Assembly (NCBI RefSeq): GCF_010389155.1
Contig: NC_057765.1
Coordinates: forward strand, 8,928,001-8,992,000
DNA from: Erigeron canadensis
Lineage: Eukaryota > Streptophyta > Magnoliopsida > Asterales > Asteraceae
Direction: 5' to 3'
DNA length: 64,000 nt
Below are positions 11,642-28,776 of this stretch, one piece after another; the stretch's first letter is position 1, and each line of letters opens with the position of its first letter. The translations under genes were made by a program, and so were the position numbers. The notes under the pieces were generated by a model, which worked only from the letters and a program-made list of their open reading frames with translations, was not told where the DNA came from and did no database searches.

Positions 11642-11652
11642 AGAGGGGAGAA
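11642..11652 (+). other. Polypurine tract of ARID element
   Basis: AGAGGGGAGAA abuts the 3' LTR start and is an all-purine primer for plus-strand synthesis. Confidence 0.85.
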
Positions 11653-11997
11653 TGTTGTACCATTAATTAGCAGATAGTCTTAGTGTAGGATTATGTATGT
11701 AAATATATTAAATAAAGGGGTGTTTAGTGGTCATCCCCAAAGTGTCTAATGGATCAGGATGTTGGGCAGTTACTTAACCGACTCAAATACCTCTTGATGG
11801 ATCGACATATCCATTCACTGGCACCGGTTCACATTGTATATATAGGGTTAATGTCTGTACAAAACAAAATATCCCATTCGTGTATTATATATCAGTTTAT
11901 ATATTCTCTGTCTCTCTTTCTCTATCATTCTTATGGTTTACCAACACAACAACCGTCTCATCAAGGGTATGAGAAACTCACAGATAAATTCTCTACA
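11653..11997 (+). repeat. 3' LTR of ARID element
   Basis: 345 bp, same ends as the 5' LTR, followed directly by the AAATT target duplication at 11998-12002. Confidence 0.93.
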
Positions 11998-12220
11998 AAA
12001 TTGTCCAATAGCTGGCGGCCAACCAATATACATGAGGTGATTAAGGATATCCAATGATCATGATCGATAGCTTCTTACGATTTACCGATTTGACAAGCTT
12101 ACTTTGCTCCTACTGGTTCTAGTAAATTCTTAATGAATTAGAATTGTTCAAATGTAGCTACCAAGCTAGTGTAAAATAATGATTGGCAAGAATTTATAAA
12201 GGTGTATCATCTAATACACA

Positions 12221-12560
12221 CTACAAATAATATTTTATTTGTCCAAACTTTTAGTTGGTGCGAACATATTAAAAATTATGTCACGCTTTTATGTGTGTAA
12301 AAATATGTAGAACTAAAAGTGTGTAGAACTTTATCCACACTAAAAAGTATAGAATTAAAAGTTCACTCTTTTTAGTGTGTACTTTCATATTTATTTTGTA
12401 ACACCCCATTTGTCCACACTAAAAAATGTGAACTTTTTAGTGTGGATAAAATTTCTACACTTTTAGTTCTACATATTTCCATACACATAAAAGCGTGACA
12501 AATTTTTTAATTTGTTCACACTTATTAAAGAATGAACAAATGCAACATTATTTATATTAA
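12221..12560. mobile_element. Foldback MITE with long inverted arms
   Basis: The two halves are inverted copies. GTCACGCTTTTATGTGTG near 12280 is mirrored by ACATAAAAGCGTGAC near 12485, and the GTGGATAAA/TTTATCCAC blocks flank the centre. The arms are about 150 bp with scattered mismatches. A target duplication could not be defined. It has no coding capacity. Confidence 0.8.
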
Positions 12561-13504
12561 CACATTATTAGCCGGAATGGGCCACTCTTGTATAATACTT
12601 GAAATCTCCAATTGAATAAAAAAAAAAAAATGAAGCTCACGATATATCAAAAAGCTGAAAAAAAAGGATATTAAACAAGAATTCACGACGCTACATGCTC
12701 TTTGGGTTATCGTTAAAACTCAGACATGACCATATAGTTTTAATAAAATATGACGAATCTTGTTTACACGACATCGAGGACAATAGTTGCGCAATATGTG
12801 AACTTGAATGTGACTATTTAGCTAAATATATATATTCGTGGAGTGAAAAAGTTGAAAGTTGAAAAATAAATGCACATGCACAAGGAATTAACACGATGTA
12901 AGGGTGCATCATTCTAAGTCTCAAATATGGTATTTTCAAAAACACCTATATGTCAATCGTCAATAGTGCAGACACCTCGATGTTAGGGTGCATCTTATAT
13001 ATCATTTCATGTTATTTTTAGCGATATAAATTTATTAGCTAATGTAATTTTTTGTTTTTTTTTAAGTATTTGTTTTTAATGTAAAATTAGTTTAACTTAA
13101 TAGTTTGTATTAATATGATGTTTTTTTCACTCGTATAACGTTTTAATTATATAATGTATGTTTTTTTGAAGTTATTGTGTTTAATTGAAAATAATTAAAA
13201 AGGTAAAGCGAAGAAAGAAGTGAAGAGATATTATTGGCTTAAGTATGTTAATATTTAGTTGATATGTTAATTAATTTTAAAAAAATTGACATGATATTAA
13301 TACAACAAACTAAAAAAGAAAGTAATGAAAATATCTTTAGAAGTTGTCTCGTAACTAACTTATTGCGACACAGTCCTATAACTGTGAAATAGTTAAATAC
13401 ATTTAGTCGTTAAACTTGAGGAAAAAAATCATGAAAACTTGATACTCTAAATACGAGTATTACAACTATTCACACTTTTAGTAAGCGTAAGTAGATTACA
13501 AAAG

Positions 13505-13574
13505 TTTGTCACGTTTCCATGTGTGTAAAACTATATTGAAGTAGAAACTTTTCCACACTAAAAAGTGTGAAGTG
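13505..13574. mobile_element. Half copy of the 12.2-kb foldback element
   Basis: TTTGTCACGTTTCCATGTG followed by TTTCCACACTAAAAAGTGTG repeats the arm sequence of the element at 12221-12560, about 1 kb away. Only one arm is present. Confidence 0.6.
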
Positions 13575-13598
13575 TTTTTTTTTTTAACGAGTTATTAG

Positions 13599-14513
13599 TG
13601 TTAAGACCAGTTTCACTAGACTCACTCCAGACTTAAAGACTAGATGTCTACTAAAGATTTGTCGAGAAATAATAGAAGACCAATGAGTCTTATTTGTACA
13701 AGAAATCTGGAAGGCACCAAATTTTAGTTCACTGGACTTCACTCCAGTCCAAATCGACTCCCACTGAATACACATTCTCACTGAAGTCTGAAGAAAGAAC
13801 ACTGACAAATGGCGGAGCCCACTGGCAATCTTAACTGATCGAAGACTGGAGCTTTATCAGTGTTCTAGATCTTGCAAGTCTTAACACTGATTACGAGGAA
13901 TTGACTTGTTTACCTTTACACACTTTTATCCAGACAACTCACTTGTCTTTTGTTAAAAGTTCTTACACGCGTGTAAAGCTGGTCGGTTAAAGTATAACAA
14001 GTCACATCAATTATCAATATGACTTTATTCTTGTACTTTAACCAATGCATTTAAGGAATTAATGTTATATCCTTAAATGCATGTAACTTTATTTGTACGA
14101 CATAATAAATTCACTGTTGAATTTATTTTCCTATAAATAACAAGTCATTTTTCTCGTTCAAATTACTTTTTGCAATTTGGTGAACATGGCTAAATACTCT
14201 CGATCGTAAAAAGAAATACTTCACAACTTTAGGTATCTCAATCAAAGAAGAATATTTGCCAAGTATAGATCATTTGCAATTCATAGATTGTTAGGATACT
14301 TACACTTGTGTAATATCTTGGTTCCGCAACAATCTTGTATTTTATTTAACATCAATAAATAATATACTTGAAAATTATTTATTGTTTTAAGTCTTGCATT
14401 ACTTTATTTATATTCTTGCATTTATATATAAGTAATACTAGTTCATTTCTAGTGTATCCTTGACTTGTTATATTTTACACTTTTAGGTTAAACCATCAAG
14501 TGAGGGACTTACA
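13599..14513 (+). mobile_element. Solo LTR, 915 bp, Copia-like
   Basis: It starts TGTTAAGACC and ends GGGACTTACA, with a perfect 5-bp target duplication ATTAG at 13594-13598 and 14514-14518. A TATA box CCTATAAATA lies at 14130-14139, and AATAAATAA poly(A)-type signals follow about 220 bp later, as in an active LTR. No second LTR or coding sequence adjoins it, so it is the product of LTR-LTR recombination. Copia family is a guess from the general layout. Confidence 0.85.
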
Positions 14514-14518
14514 ATTAG

Positions 14519-14989
14519 TTATTAGTAACATTCAAGACACCACAGTGACATCTAATTGGAGAGTATGCGGAGATCAAACCACAAACGTCTAGAATGAAAC
14601 TCAAGTCCTCGAAAAATCCATAATATTATACTTTTATAAATGTATAAAGTGAGTTTTGTTCAAACTAATTAAAAATATAGATAATTATAATATTATTTGT
14701 AGCGTGAGTCGAAAAAAGAAAGGCTCAAGTTAATTCTAATTAAATAGTTACACGTATTAATTAAAATTTCCAAATTGTTTGATTACTACCATAGCCTCGA
14801 AGATACATAAGACATATTTAAAAAACCTATAATAAGAATTAGAGATACCTTGAATATATAAGCTAACTTTATCACGTAGTCTATTAAATATCTTAGTTCT
14901 ATCGTGTTCAAACACTTAACCCACACGGCATGCATTTTTAATAACAGAGTTGTTCTTAATTTGCCACTCTATTTAACGGTAACTATAAC
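14519..14989. other. Intergenic, nothing recognised
   Basis: AT-rich DNA with no supported ORF, repeat or RNA gene. Confidence 0.5.
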
Positions 14990-15365
14990 CAGTGGCGGAC
15001 ATAGGATTAATAGGGAAGGGTAGCACAAATTTTTATTGCTGGCCTTATATCGACGTAAAATAACGATACCGACTAAATTGTTACGATTCTTTAGGATTTT
15101 TTGCTATCTTTAATGATTGTTAAGAGTTTTTGACACTTTGGTAGTTTTCATTTATCATTTAATTGCACAAGTACGTCTTTATGAGTTTTATTATTACAAT
15201 AATCTTTTGAAAGTTTTCAAATAATTACATTGACGGATATCTCAAATTTGTTTTACCCGTAACACCAGTAAATAATAAATCGTCTTTCAAAAAAACATTA
15301 CACTAAATGGATCTAGCGGTCCCGTAGCCATGGCTACCCCTAGGTTTTATGTAGGTCCGCCTATG
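14990..15365. mobile_element. hAT-type MITE, 376 bp
   Basis: Ends CAGTGGCGGACATAGG and the inverted GTCCGCCTATG form imperfect terminal inverted repeats around GGCGGAC. Flanking octamers ACTATAAC (14982-14989) and ACTATAAG (15366-15373) match at 7 of 8, the hAT signature. It carries no transposase. Confidence 0.8.
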
Positions 15366-15373
15366 ACTATAAG

Positions 15374-17463
15374 AGTAATTGCAAAAAAAAATTAAAAAAA
15401 TACTCGTAACAAATTAGCGTACAAGTAAAAGTGGGAGTATTACGCATATGTTATTTGTGGGTTGAGATCTCCTTAAGTTAGATGATCTAGACCATAGTTT
15501 TAAAATCAATTAACAATTCAAAAAATGATAATTGAATCTTGTCCATTAATTTTAATTCAATAGTCATTAACTTTCTAAATTTACTCCTTAAGTTACATCT
15601 AACTTGAAAGAATTCTCACCCATTAACTATTTAGTTTGTCAAATGTTACTATTTCCAATCATACATTTAACAATTTACAGTAAGCGTCCTTATAGTATAT
15701 AATTTTCCACTCAAACCGTCCCATATCGAAATGTCTATCTTTACAAATATAAGCATATCTTGCATTGAGAACAGTTCGAATGGAAAAATACATACCTCGA
15801 AAACATTCAATGTAATTTTAAGAAAATACATGAACAAACCTTACAAACCTATAAGGGGAAAGGGTGTAGAGCCAAACACATTGGCAAATTGGCAAGTTTT
15901 CATCCAATAAGAGAGTGTCACATGGATTTGTCAAAATGTAGCCAATTCTTGTCAAATGCTTGCCAAAAAAGGTGGTATAATGCCATTTCTTGCCAAAACT
16001 TGCTACAAATAAGACAAAGCAAGTAAAAACCAAAAAAAAAAAATTCTTTACTCTTGCTAAAGCTTGTCAAAACTAGCCGATCAAACTTGCCGATTGATTT
16101 GCTAAAACTTGTCAATGCATATGCTATAGTATTGTCAAATTGCTAAAAGTTGTCAAAACAACTTGCAGATGTTTTTTGTCGACTACACTACCCTAGTAAC
16201 CATATTTGCAATTTAGTAAAAATAAAATTTGAGAACTAAGCTTGTGCCTTCATCGTTCCATGAAAGTTTAGTTCTTCCTCAAATAGTTAGTCAAATGTGG
16301 GACAAATTTCAACCCACTTATATCTTGCATTAGGAACAATCTTCAACCCACTAAATTCTTGCATCAAACTACTTAACTGCTAAATCTGAATGTCAGTATT
16401 TCGATTACATTAAAATAATTTTTGACATATCTTAATTATTGTAATTCCTTAGTCAAGGGTTACAAACTCACAAATATTGTAGTATTTATTAATTCACCTA
16501 GTTATCCAACTTTGTAGCTTAACTCATCCATAACCACCCATTTTACCATATACCTCTATACCGAACTCACCCACATTAACACATGATTCCCCACTCTAAT
16601 TCGCTCGATCATATATTCTGGTTGTACATAAACTGCAAAAAGACATGATGCATCTTGGCTTCACCCCACCAAATTGATATCTATAAAGTACCATATCATG
16701 GCCTAGGATTCTCGCATGTTAGATCAAAGATTTGCCCCTTTTTCTTATGCTAAAGTGTGGTTGCTCATCCAAATGAGATATATTGTTATACCATTTTGGC
16801 TAACAATTTTTTGATTTAACATGTTTTTATGTCATGTTTCAAAAGATATTGTATTAGATATCATTTTATGAATGATACATCTCAATTTGATATCTTTGAA
16901 GATTATGTACGTTATTTGGTATACTAAAAAGACAATAAAATGTGTAATCCGTAATGATCGAGACCATCCAAACAATTGATCATAAAGGCATAATTAAGTA
17001 TTTAAATCATACATTATCAAGATTCATCCATATTGTTTAAGTGTTGACGCAATAGCAACTTGGGAGGTTATTTTTGTGATGGGATTGAAGACAAACAAAG
17101 ATTGTTCGTGTCGGCTTCTCAAAGAAAGAAAATTTAAGGACGAAATGTCATGTGAAAAACACCCTATAAAACATTAAGAAATACGGAAAACGGATTCTTA
17201 GTTATCCCTTTAGGTTGTTATTTCTTTGCCCACAACACGAAAATGCACATGAAACATGTTAGAAAGAAAAAACAAAGTAGTTGCTGCTGTGGGCATCTTG
17301 AAGGAAGACAATTTAATGAAGAATTGTCATGTAGACAACAAGTTTTAAGATACATGACTCTATGAAGCATAGATGGCAAATTAGTTACCTCCTTTATGCC
17401 GTGGTTCTTTACTATTTCACAGCCAAACCATAAAACCTCAAATAATGAATGACAACATATACA
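15374..17463. other. Intergenic with TTGCCAA/CTTGTCAAA repeats
   Basis: No gene is supported. From about 15870 to 16165 the words TTGCCAA, ACTTGC and CTTGTCAAA recur at irregular spacing, an old degenerate minisatellite. The rest is unremarkable AT-rich DNA. Confidence 0.5.
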
Positions 17464-17618
17464 AATCATGATGCATAGGAGTCCTACTATCCATTTACAA
17501 TTTTTTGAAATATATATATTTCAAAAAATATATATTTCAAAAAATGTAAATGGATAGTAGGACTCTTATGTATTTCAAAAAATATAAATGGATAGTAGGA
17601 CTCCTATGCATCATGATT
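17464..17618. repeat. 34-bp perfect inverted repeat plus third copy
   Basis: Arms 17464-17497 and 17585-17618 are perfect reverse complements (core GGAGTCCTACTATCC). A third, partial copy in the right-arm orientation lies at 17547-17570. The centre is TTTCAAAAAATATA repeats, so the whole can fold into a long hairpin. Confidence 0.85.
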
Positions 17619-17771
17619 CTAATATATTCTTTAGTGTTTCAAATATAGGTGCATGTTAAACATTCAAATTTCTAGCAAAAGGTTCTCTAGCTAAATTTGT
17701 TGAAGTAGTACAAGCTCAATTAAAAAAATTTCATAGCAATAATCTTCAACTCAAATTGTTTTAAAGATTAT

Positions 17772-18175
17772 TGTTTGTACACCGAACCTTGGTCCTAGAA
17801 CGGGGAGGATGAGGGATTTATGGTTGTATGTTGGCGATTCCCTTTCGGTAATGTGTGAGAACCTTTTGTACGCCAACTATGTGTTGTATGTGTGTTGAGA
17901 GTGCAGAGAATGATCTGATTTGTGTATATTGTGTCCCTATTTATAGGGTGAAAGTGTCTTGTCCTCCAAGTAGGGTTTTCCCCTATTGGAGTAGATTTGT
18001 TTCCTTCTTTTGAGGAGATTCGTAGCTATCCAGCTTCTTATGAGATAAGTGCAGATCTTCATATTGGGAGAATGCATATCCTTTCCATAATAGTCGGACC
18101 CAGGGTAGTCTGCGTAGGCTCCGTAGTGAGTCTGCGTGTAGGCTTTGTAGTGAGGCTGGGTGGGTAACACCAACA
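17772..18175 (-). mobile_element. Candidate solo LTR (minus strand)
   Basis: Read on the minus strand it starts TGTTGGTGTTACCC at 18175, has the promoter-like box CCCTATAAATAGGG near 17940 and ends ACAAACA at 17772. The flanking pentamers ATTAT and ATTGT match at 4 of 5. Part of it is included in a 263-bp tandem duplication. Confidence 0.5.
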
Positions 18176-18468
18176 ATTGTATACTTTATTTGTTCTATGC
18201 TACATATAGGGTGAAAGTGTCTTGTCCTCCAAGTAGGGTTTTCCCCTATTGGAGTAGATTTGTTTCCTTCTTTTCAGGAGATTCGTAGCTATCCAGCTTC
18301 TTATGAGATAAGTGCAGATCTTCATATTGGGAGAATGCATATCCTTTCCATAATAGTCGGACCCAGGGTAGTCTGCGTAGGCTCCGTAGTGAGTCTGCGT
18401 GTAGGCTCTGTAGTGAGGCTGGGTGGGTAACACCAACAATTGTATACTTTATTTGTTCTATGCTACAT
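17943..18468. repeat. 263-bp tandem duplication, two copies
   Basis: Copies at 17943-18205 and 18206-18468 differ at only about two positions (TTTTGAGG/TTTTCAGG and GGCTTTG/GGCTCTG). The unit spans the LTR edge and about 30 bp of flank, so it arose after the LTR was in place. Two parallel minus-strand ORFs of about 79 codons are an effect of the duplication. Confidence 0.95.
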
Positions 18469-19643
18469 ATATGCATATATGTATAGACATCATGTGTAAT
18501 TGTGTATGTTTAATATATCAAAATCCTCTGTTCCCCTAGTTCCCGTTTCACATTATATAAAGTGGCAATGAGCCAATGACTAAGACCTTGACAAGGGGTC
18601 TAGGCACCAAAGCTGCAATATATGTACGTCTAGCTAGTTTTGGATACTACAGTTGTATCAGAATGATTAGATTGAAAATTAATTTATGATACTTTGTTGA
18701 ATCTAATTAGATACTTTGTTGAATCTAATTACAAACAAATACTGCCTAATACAGTATTATCATTATCCACTTTGTTGAATCTAATTAGATACTTTGACCT
18801 TTATGCATATTCCTTCCTCTAGATGTAATTGCTAGATTTATCTTTTAGTTTTCTATTTAATTTTCTTTTAAACGGTCAAAAAATATTTATTTGTACTATA
18901 TATATATCATGGTTAATTTTATGCAAATTGCAACTACTGTCATCATTACCATTTTTTAATCTTGAAATCGATATTGTGCAAAAAAATCATTATTTTCGTC
19001 GGTTGGTAAGGCCCCTATGACTTTCAAACTAGTAGTACAAAAAGGCTGGCTAATGTTTAACCTAAGGTCGTCCAAAATGTCGCTATGTCCTCGTCACAAA
19101 TTTGATATGGCCCTTGCCCCTCTTAAAAACTTGATAAGAAAAAGACAAAGTATTTAATCCTTGTGTGGGCCTTCTTGTATATCTAACATGTTGATGCTTT
19201 TTATCCATTCATCAATGTGGAATTTGAATAAGTTTCCTCCTATGTGAAGCCTACAAGACGCGAAGCACATCTAGTAAACGAAGTGATATTTCGACCCCAT
19301 ATAATATATATTTGATTCATATAATCTACTAGTAACAACCGTATTGAATCTCATTTTCTACGAGATATCGAAAAGATGAATCCTAAATAGCTTTATCAAT
19401 GTTAGTAATGATCCGTACACCATCTATTTGTAGTCATACGCTACCAAATAGAACAAGGCTAATTTGATCCACGAAACTTAATTACTAGAATCCAATCACA
19501 TCATTTCATTGAATTGAATGAAGCAAGGACCTTACATCACAATATTACTATATAGTCGTTAAGCTATAAACCCGTTAGATGGCTTGATATGATCTTCTTA
19601 AGTTCTTGAGTATGATTAAACTGCAAACCTTAGGAGATAATTA
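18469..19643. other. Intergenic with short direct repeats
   Basis: No gene is supported. The phrase ACTTTGTTGAATCTAATTA occurs three times, near 18691, 18712 and 18771. The remainder is AT-rich. Confidence 0.5.
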
Positions 19644-19648
19644 TCTAG

Positions 19649-20763
19649 TCTCTATCCTTAATAAAACAAGGTTCCTTAGCCTAATGCCTTCTAAAATTTT
19701 GCCAAGTGGCAACATTGCCTTTTCATTAGCTTAATTTTTGTTTAAATTTTGTTTTAACGTCAAAATAAAAAAAAAAAAAAAACAAAAACAATTTAACGTT
19801 TTCCCAGCTGAATTGAACGCTAAAATTTTGCCAGGTGCATATGATATTATTATTTGATGAGTTTGCAACACCTTACAAGGACCGAGCTCCATTTATATTT
19901 TATGTATAGGGCGAACACTCAAAGATGTTCCCAGCTGAATTTAACGTTTTCCTCGGAAAAAGATTTGCTTGGAGAATCAACATATCAAAATACAATATCG
20001 AGCACAAGTCTGATTTGTACACAGTTTACAAGTTCTCAGATAATGTTAGTGTTATTGAGGCTATACTCCATAGAGCATCAGGTGATAAGGTATTTATCAA
20101 ATATAGTATCACGTAACACTTGAAATTAACTTTCTTTTATTTCAATTATCTTAACACACATTATTTAAACTAATTTAAAATAGGATGGCTCATCTGATGT
20201 TGATCTCCAAGTGTTGAATGAACTGCCATCAAGTATTGGGCTTAACAGAGAGGTACAACTTATTACATGCCAAACTTTTATTATTGAACTTTAAACTTAA
20301 ACACGAAAACTGTTATACATATATTAAATTATTTCTAATTTTAAACATAAATAAGATGTTGTGTTCGGGACCAGTGAAACAACCGGTACTGCCTCAAGTT
20401 CAGGTTCTAAGAAAGTTGTTGAACATGAAGATGTAGATGATGTTCATAAAATGAAAGTTCCAAAGCTACAAAACTAATTCTCATAAACACACCTTCTACT
20501 TGAAGAACCCATTTGATGTTTCATGTTTTCTTTAAATGTTTTACCTTTTACATTTTTTAGTAATATATTGTTTCGCTACAATTTTATTTTATTGATTTCA
20601 TGGAACTTCGAGTCGCCCAAAAAACTATGTATGGAATCATTATAGGTGATTTAATTAAATATTATGGTTAATTGGATAAACGCACTTACAAGTATTTCAA
20701 TATATAAAATTTTATATGTATTTTGCTACTCATACCCGGGTATCACCCGGTTTGATTAGCTAG
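19649..20763 (+). mobile_element. Non-autonomous Helitron with RPA1-like remnant
   Basis: The right end has the perfect hairpin CCGGGT-ATC-ACCCGG followed by TTTGATTAG and CTAG, then host T, as required of a Helitron. The left end TCTCTATCCTTAATAAAAC resembles the starts of the Helitron-like elements at 8802 and 36187. The exact left base is uncertain by about 5 bp. It contains no Rep/helicase gene but has a fragment of an RPA1-like gene, a class of gene that plant Helitrons often encode. Confidence 0.75.
19925..20478 (+). pseudogene. RPA1-like OB-fold gene fragment
   Basis: The frame from 19925 reads FAWRINISKYNIEHKSDLYTV, resembling the RPA70-like OB-fold proteins carried by plant Helitrons. 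A donor at AAG^GTATTTATC (20089) and an acceptor before GATGGCTCATCTGATG (20183) would add DGSSDVDLQVLNELPSS, then a further exon ending near 20478 with an acidic-basic tail. The N-terminal domains are missing, and the third exon does not keep phase with a visible AG acceptor. It is a relic, not a working gene. Confidence 0.5.
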
Positions 20764-27293
<6,530 letters not shown>

Positions 27294-28776
27294 TCTTGAT
27301 GAGTGATCATTTTGGGTTGAAGTTGTTGTAGGCTTTTGTACAATTATTTTGTTTCTTACAAAGTTTTATAATTCAATTGTTGACTGTTGTTTTTTTTTTC
27401 TTTTTTTTTTATATTTTAGTTTTTTTTCTCTATTTTCGTATTCAATTGGTAAAGGAAGCAATTTCAAGCAACCAATGTAAATGAATACTTTGGGCCAACC
27501 AATTTTGATCCATTTCTCTTATTGTTTACATATTTATTTATTTTGTTAATTAAAGTTATGATATTTGATTATTATCATCTTTTATTTATTTATAAGTATG
27601 CTATTTCTTGGAACATATAATACGTATTTTGTTTTATTCAAAGCTTATAATCTTCTCTAATATAGTCTGGCCTTTAACACCCTTCACTTTCGGTATCACC
27701 TTTACCATTGTCAGCTGGAGACGGGTTGAGACTAGCTCTGAAATTATGTAAGCAAACCATCTATATGAATTATAACATATTGTCACCATTTCTAGTTATT
27801 TTTGTATTTCGCAAATTACAAGCATAGCCATTAGATTTATGGTTCGTTAACATGTCAAGACACATAAGTTTAATACATGGGAATGTTAATTTTGTTTTTA
27901 TGTTTCGTGAAATAAACGAAACAGCAATCAACATTCCGATTGTACAATCGGTAAGTAGATTTCAAGTGCTATATATGAAATATCAGGTAATAGTTTTGTT
28001 TTGTCACCAGACCTTCTTGCTACCACTTGCCTCACCAATTTCCTTCCTCTTGCTTGCAACAAAAGTAAGGGTCCCATACTGAACAAGATCATCAGTCTTT
28101 GCTTTTGATCTAAACACCGCTTACTTTTAGAGTAAGTGGGTGAACTACAGCCATTGTAGCTCCAACTTGAGGCACCAACCCACGGAGTTACTTCTCTTGG
28201 GCCCATTTTTGTTTGGGTTGCCCCATTATATATTTTTTTATCGGCTCATACTGAACATTCGGATCCTCTACCTACAGGAGTGACTTATTCCCTAAAGAGC
28301 AAGAGCAAATTTTAATCGTCCATTGACGTCTCCACCGACATCTATAAACATATGATGATGACGATGATGATGAAGGTGGGAATTGTTATAGGATAGTGGG
28401 TAGGGTTATGGGCCAATTAAAATATATATCACTAACAAAGTTTGATTAAAGAGAACAAGTGTATAATAAACTTCATGGTAGCCTTTAATATAGTACGTAT
28501 ATGTGAATTTAGCCGCATACACAAAAAATAATGATAATATAGCAATATAGCCTTATAAAAACAATATTAACGTTACAAACCTTTTGTTCAATACATATGA
28601 CTGTGTGTTAAGTTAGATCTTATATAGCTTAAGCTTAACAATTTAATGAGCATAAAATGTGGTGTGGTTGGGCTTTATGGATTTTCACAAGATAATTGAT
28701 GTCAACTATCAAATATCATAGGTGTCTAAATACTAATTAGTAACAAGAATTATAATATTACATTGATGGTTATGTA
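27294..28776. other. CKX7 3' flank and intergenic DNA
   Basis: The T-rich 3' UTR probably extends to about 27.5 kb. No other gene is supported; ORFs around 27.85-28.2 kb have no family resemblance. Confidence 0.5.

Larger units (their letters stand above)
9186..11997 (+). mobile_element. Complete LTR element carrying tandem ARID ORF
   Basis: This is a full LTR-retrotransposon architecture of 2812 bp. Two 345-bp LTRs (9186-9530, 11653-11997) start TGTTGTACC and end CTCTACA. A 5-bp target duplication AAATT is exact at 9181-9185 and 11998-12002. A tRNA-iMet-type primer site and a polypurine tract are present. Reverse transcriptase, RNase H and integrase are absent, so it must move in trans if it moves. 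By eye the LTRs differ at about 12 of 345 sites, nearly all transitions. The interior carries one long ORF with zinc knuckle, protease-like remnant and two ARID-like domains. Confidence 0.93.

Noticed and set aside
12219..12562. CACTA (En/Spm) element, from CACTACAAATAAT at the left edge
   Set aside because: The right end does not read TAGTG, and no 3-bp duplication is convincing; kept as a foldback MITE.
17937..18439. Twin 79-codon minus-strand ORFs
   Set aside because: They are identical because of the 263-bp duplication and lie in an LTR-like promoter region.
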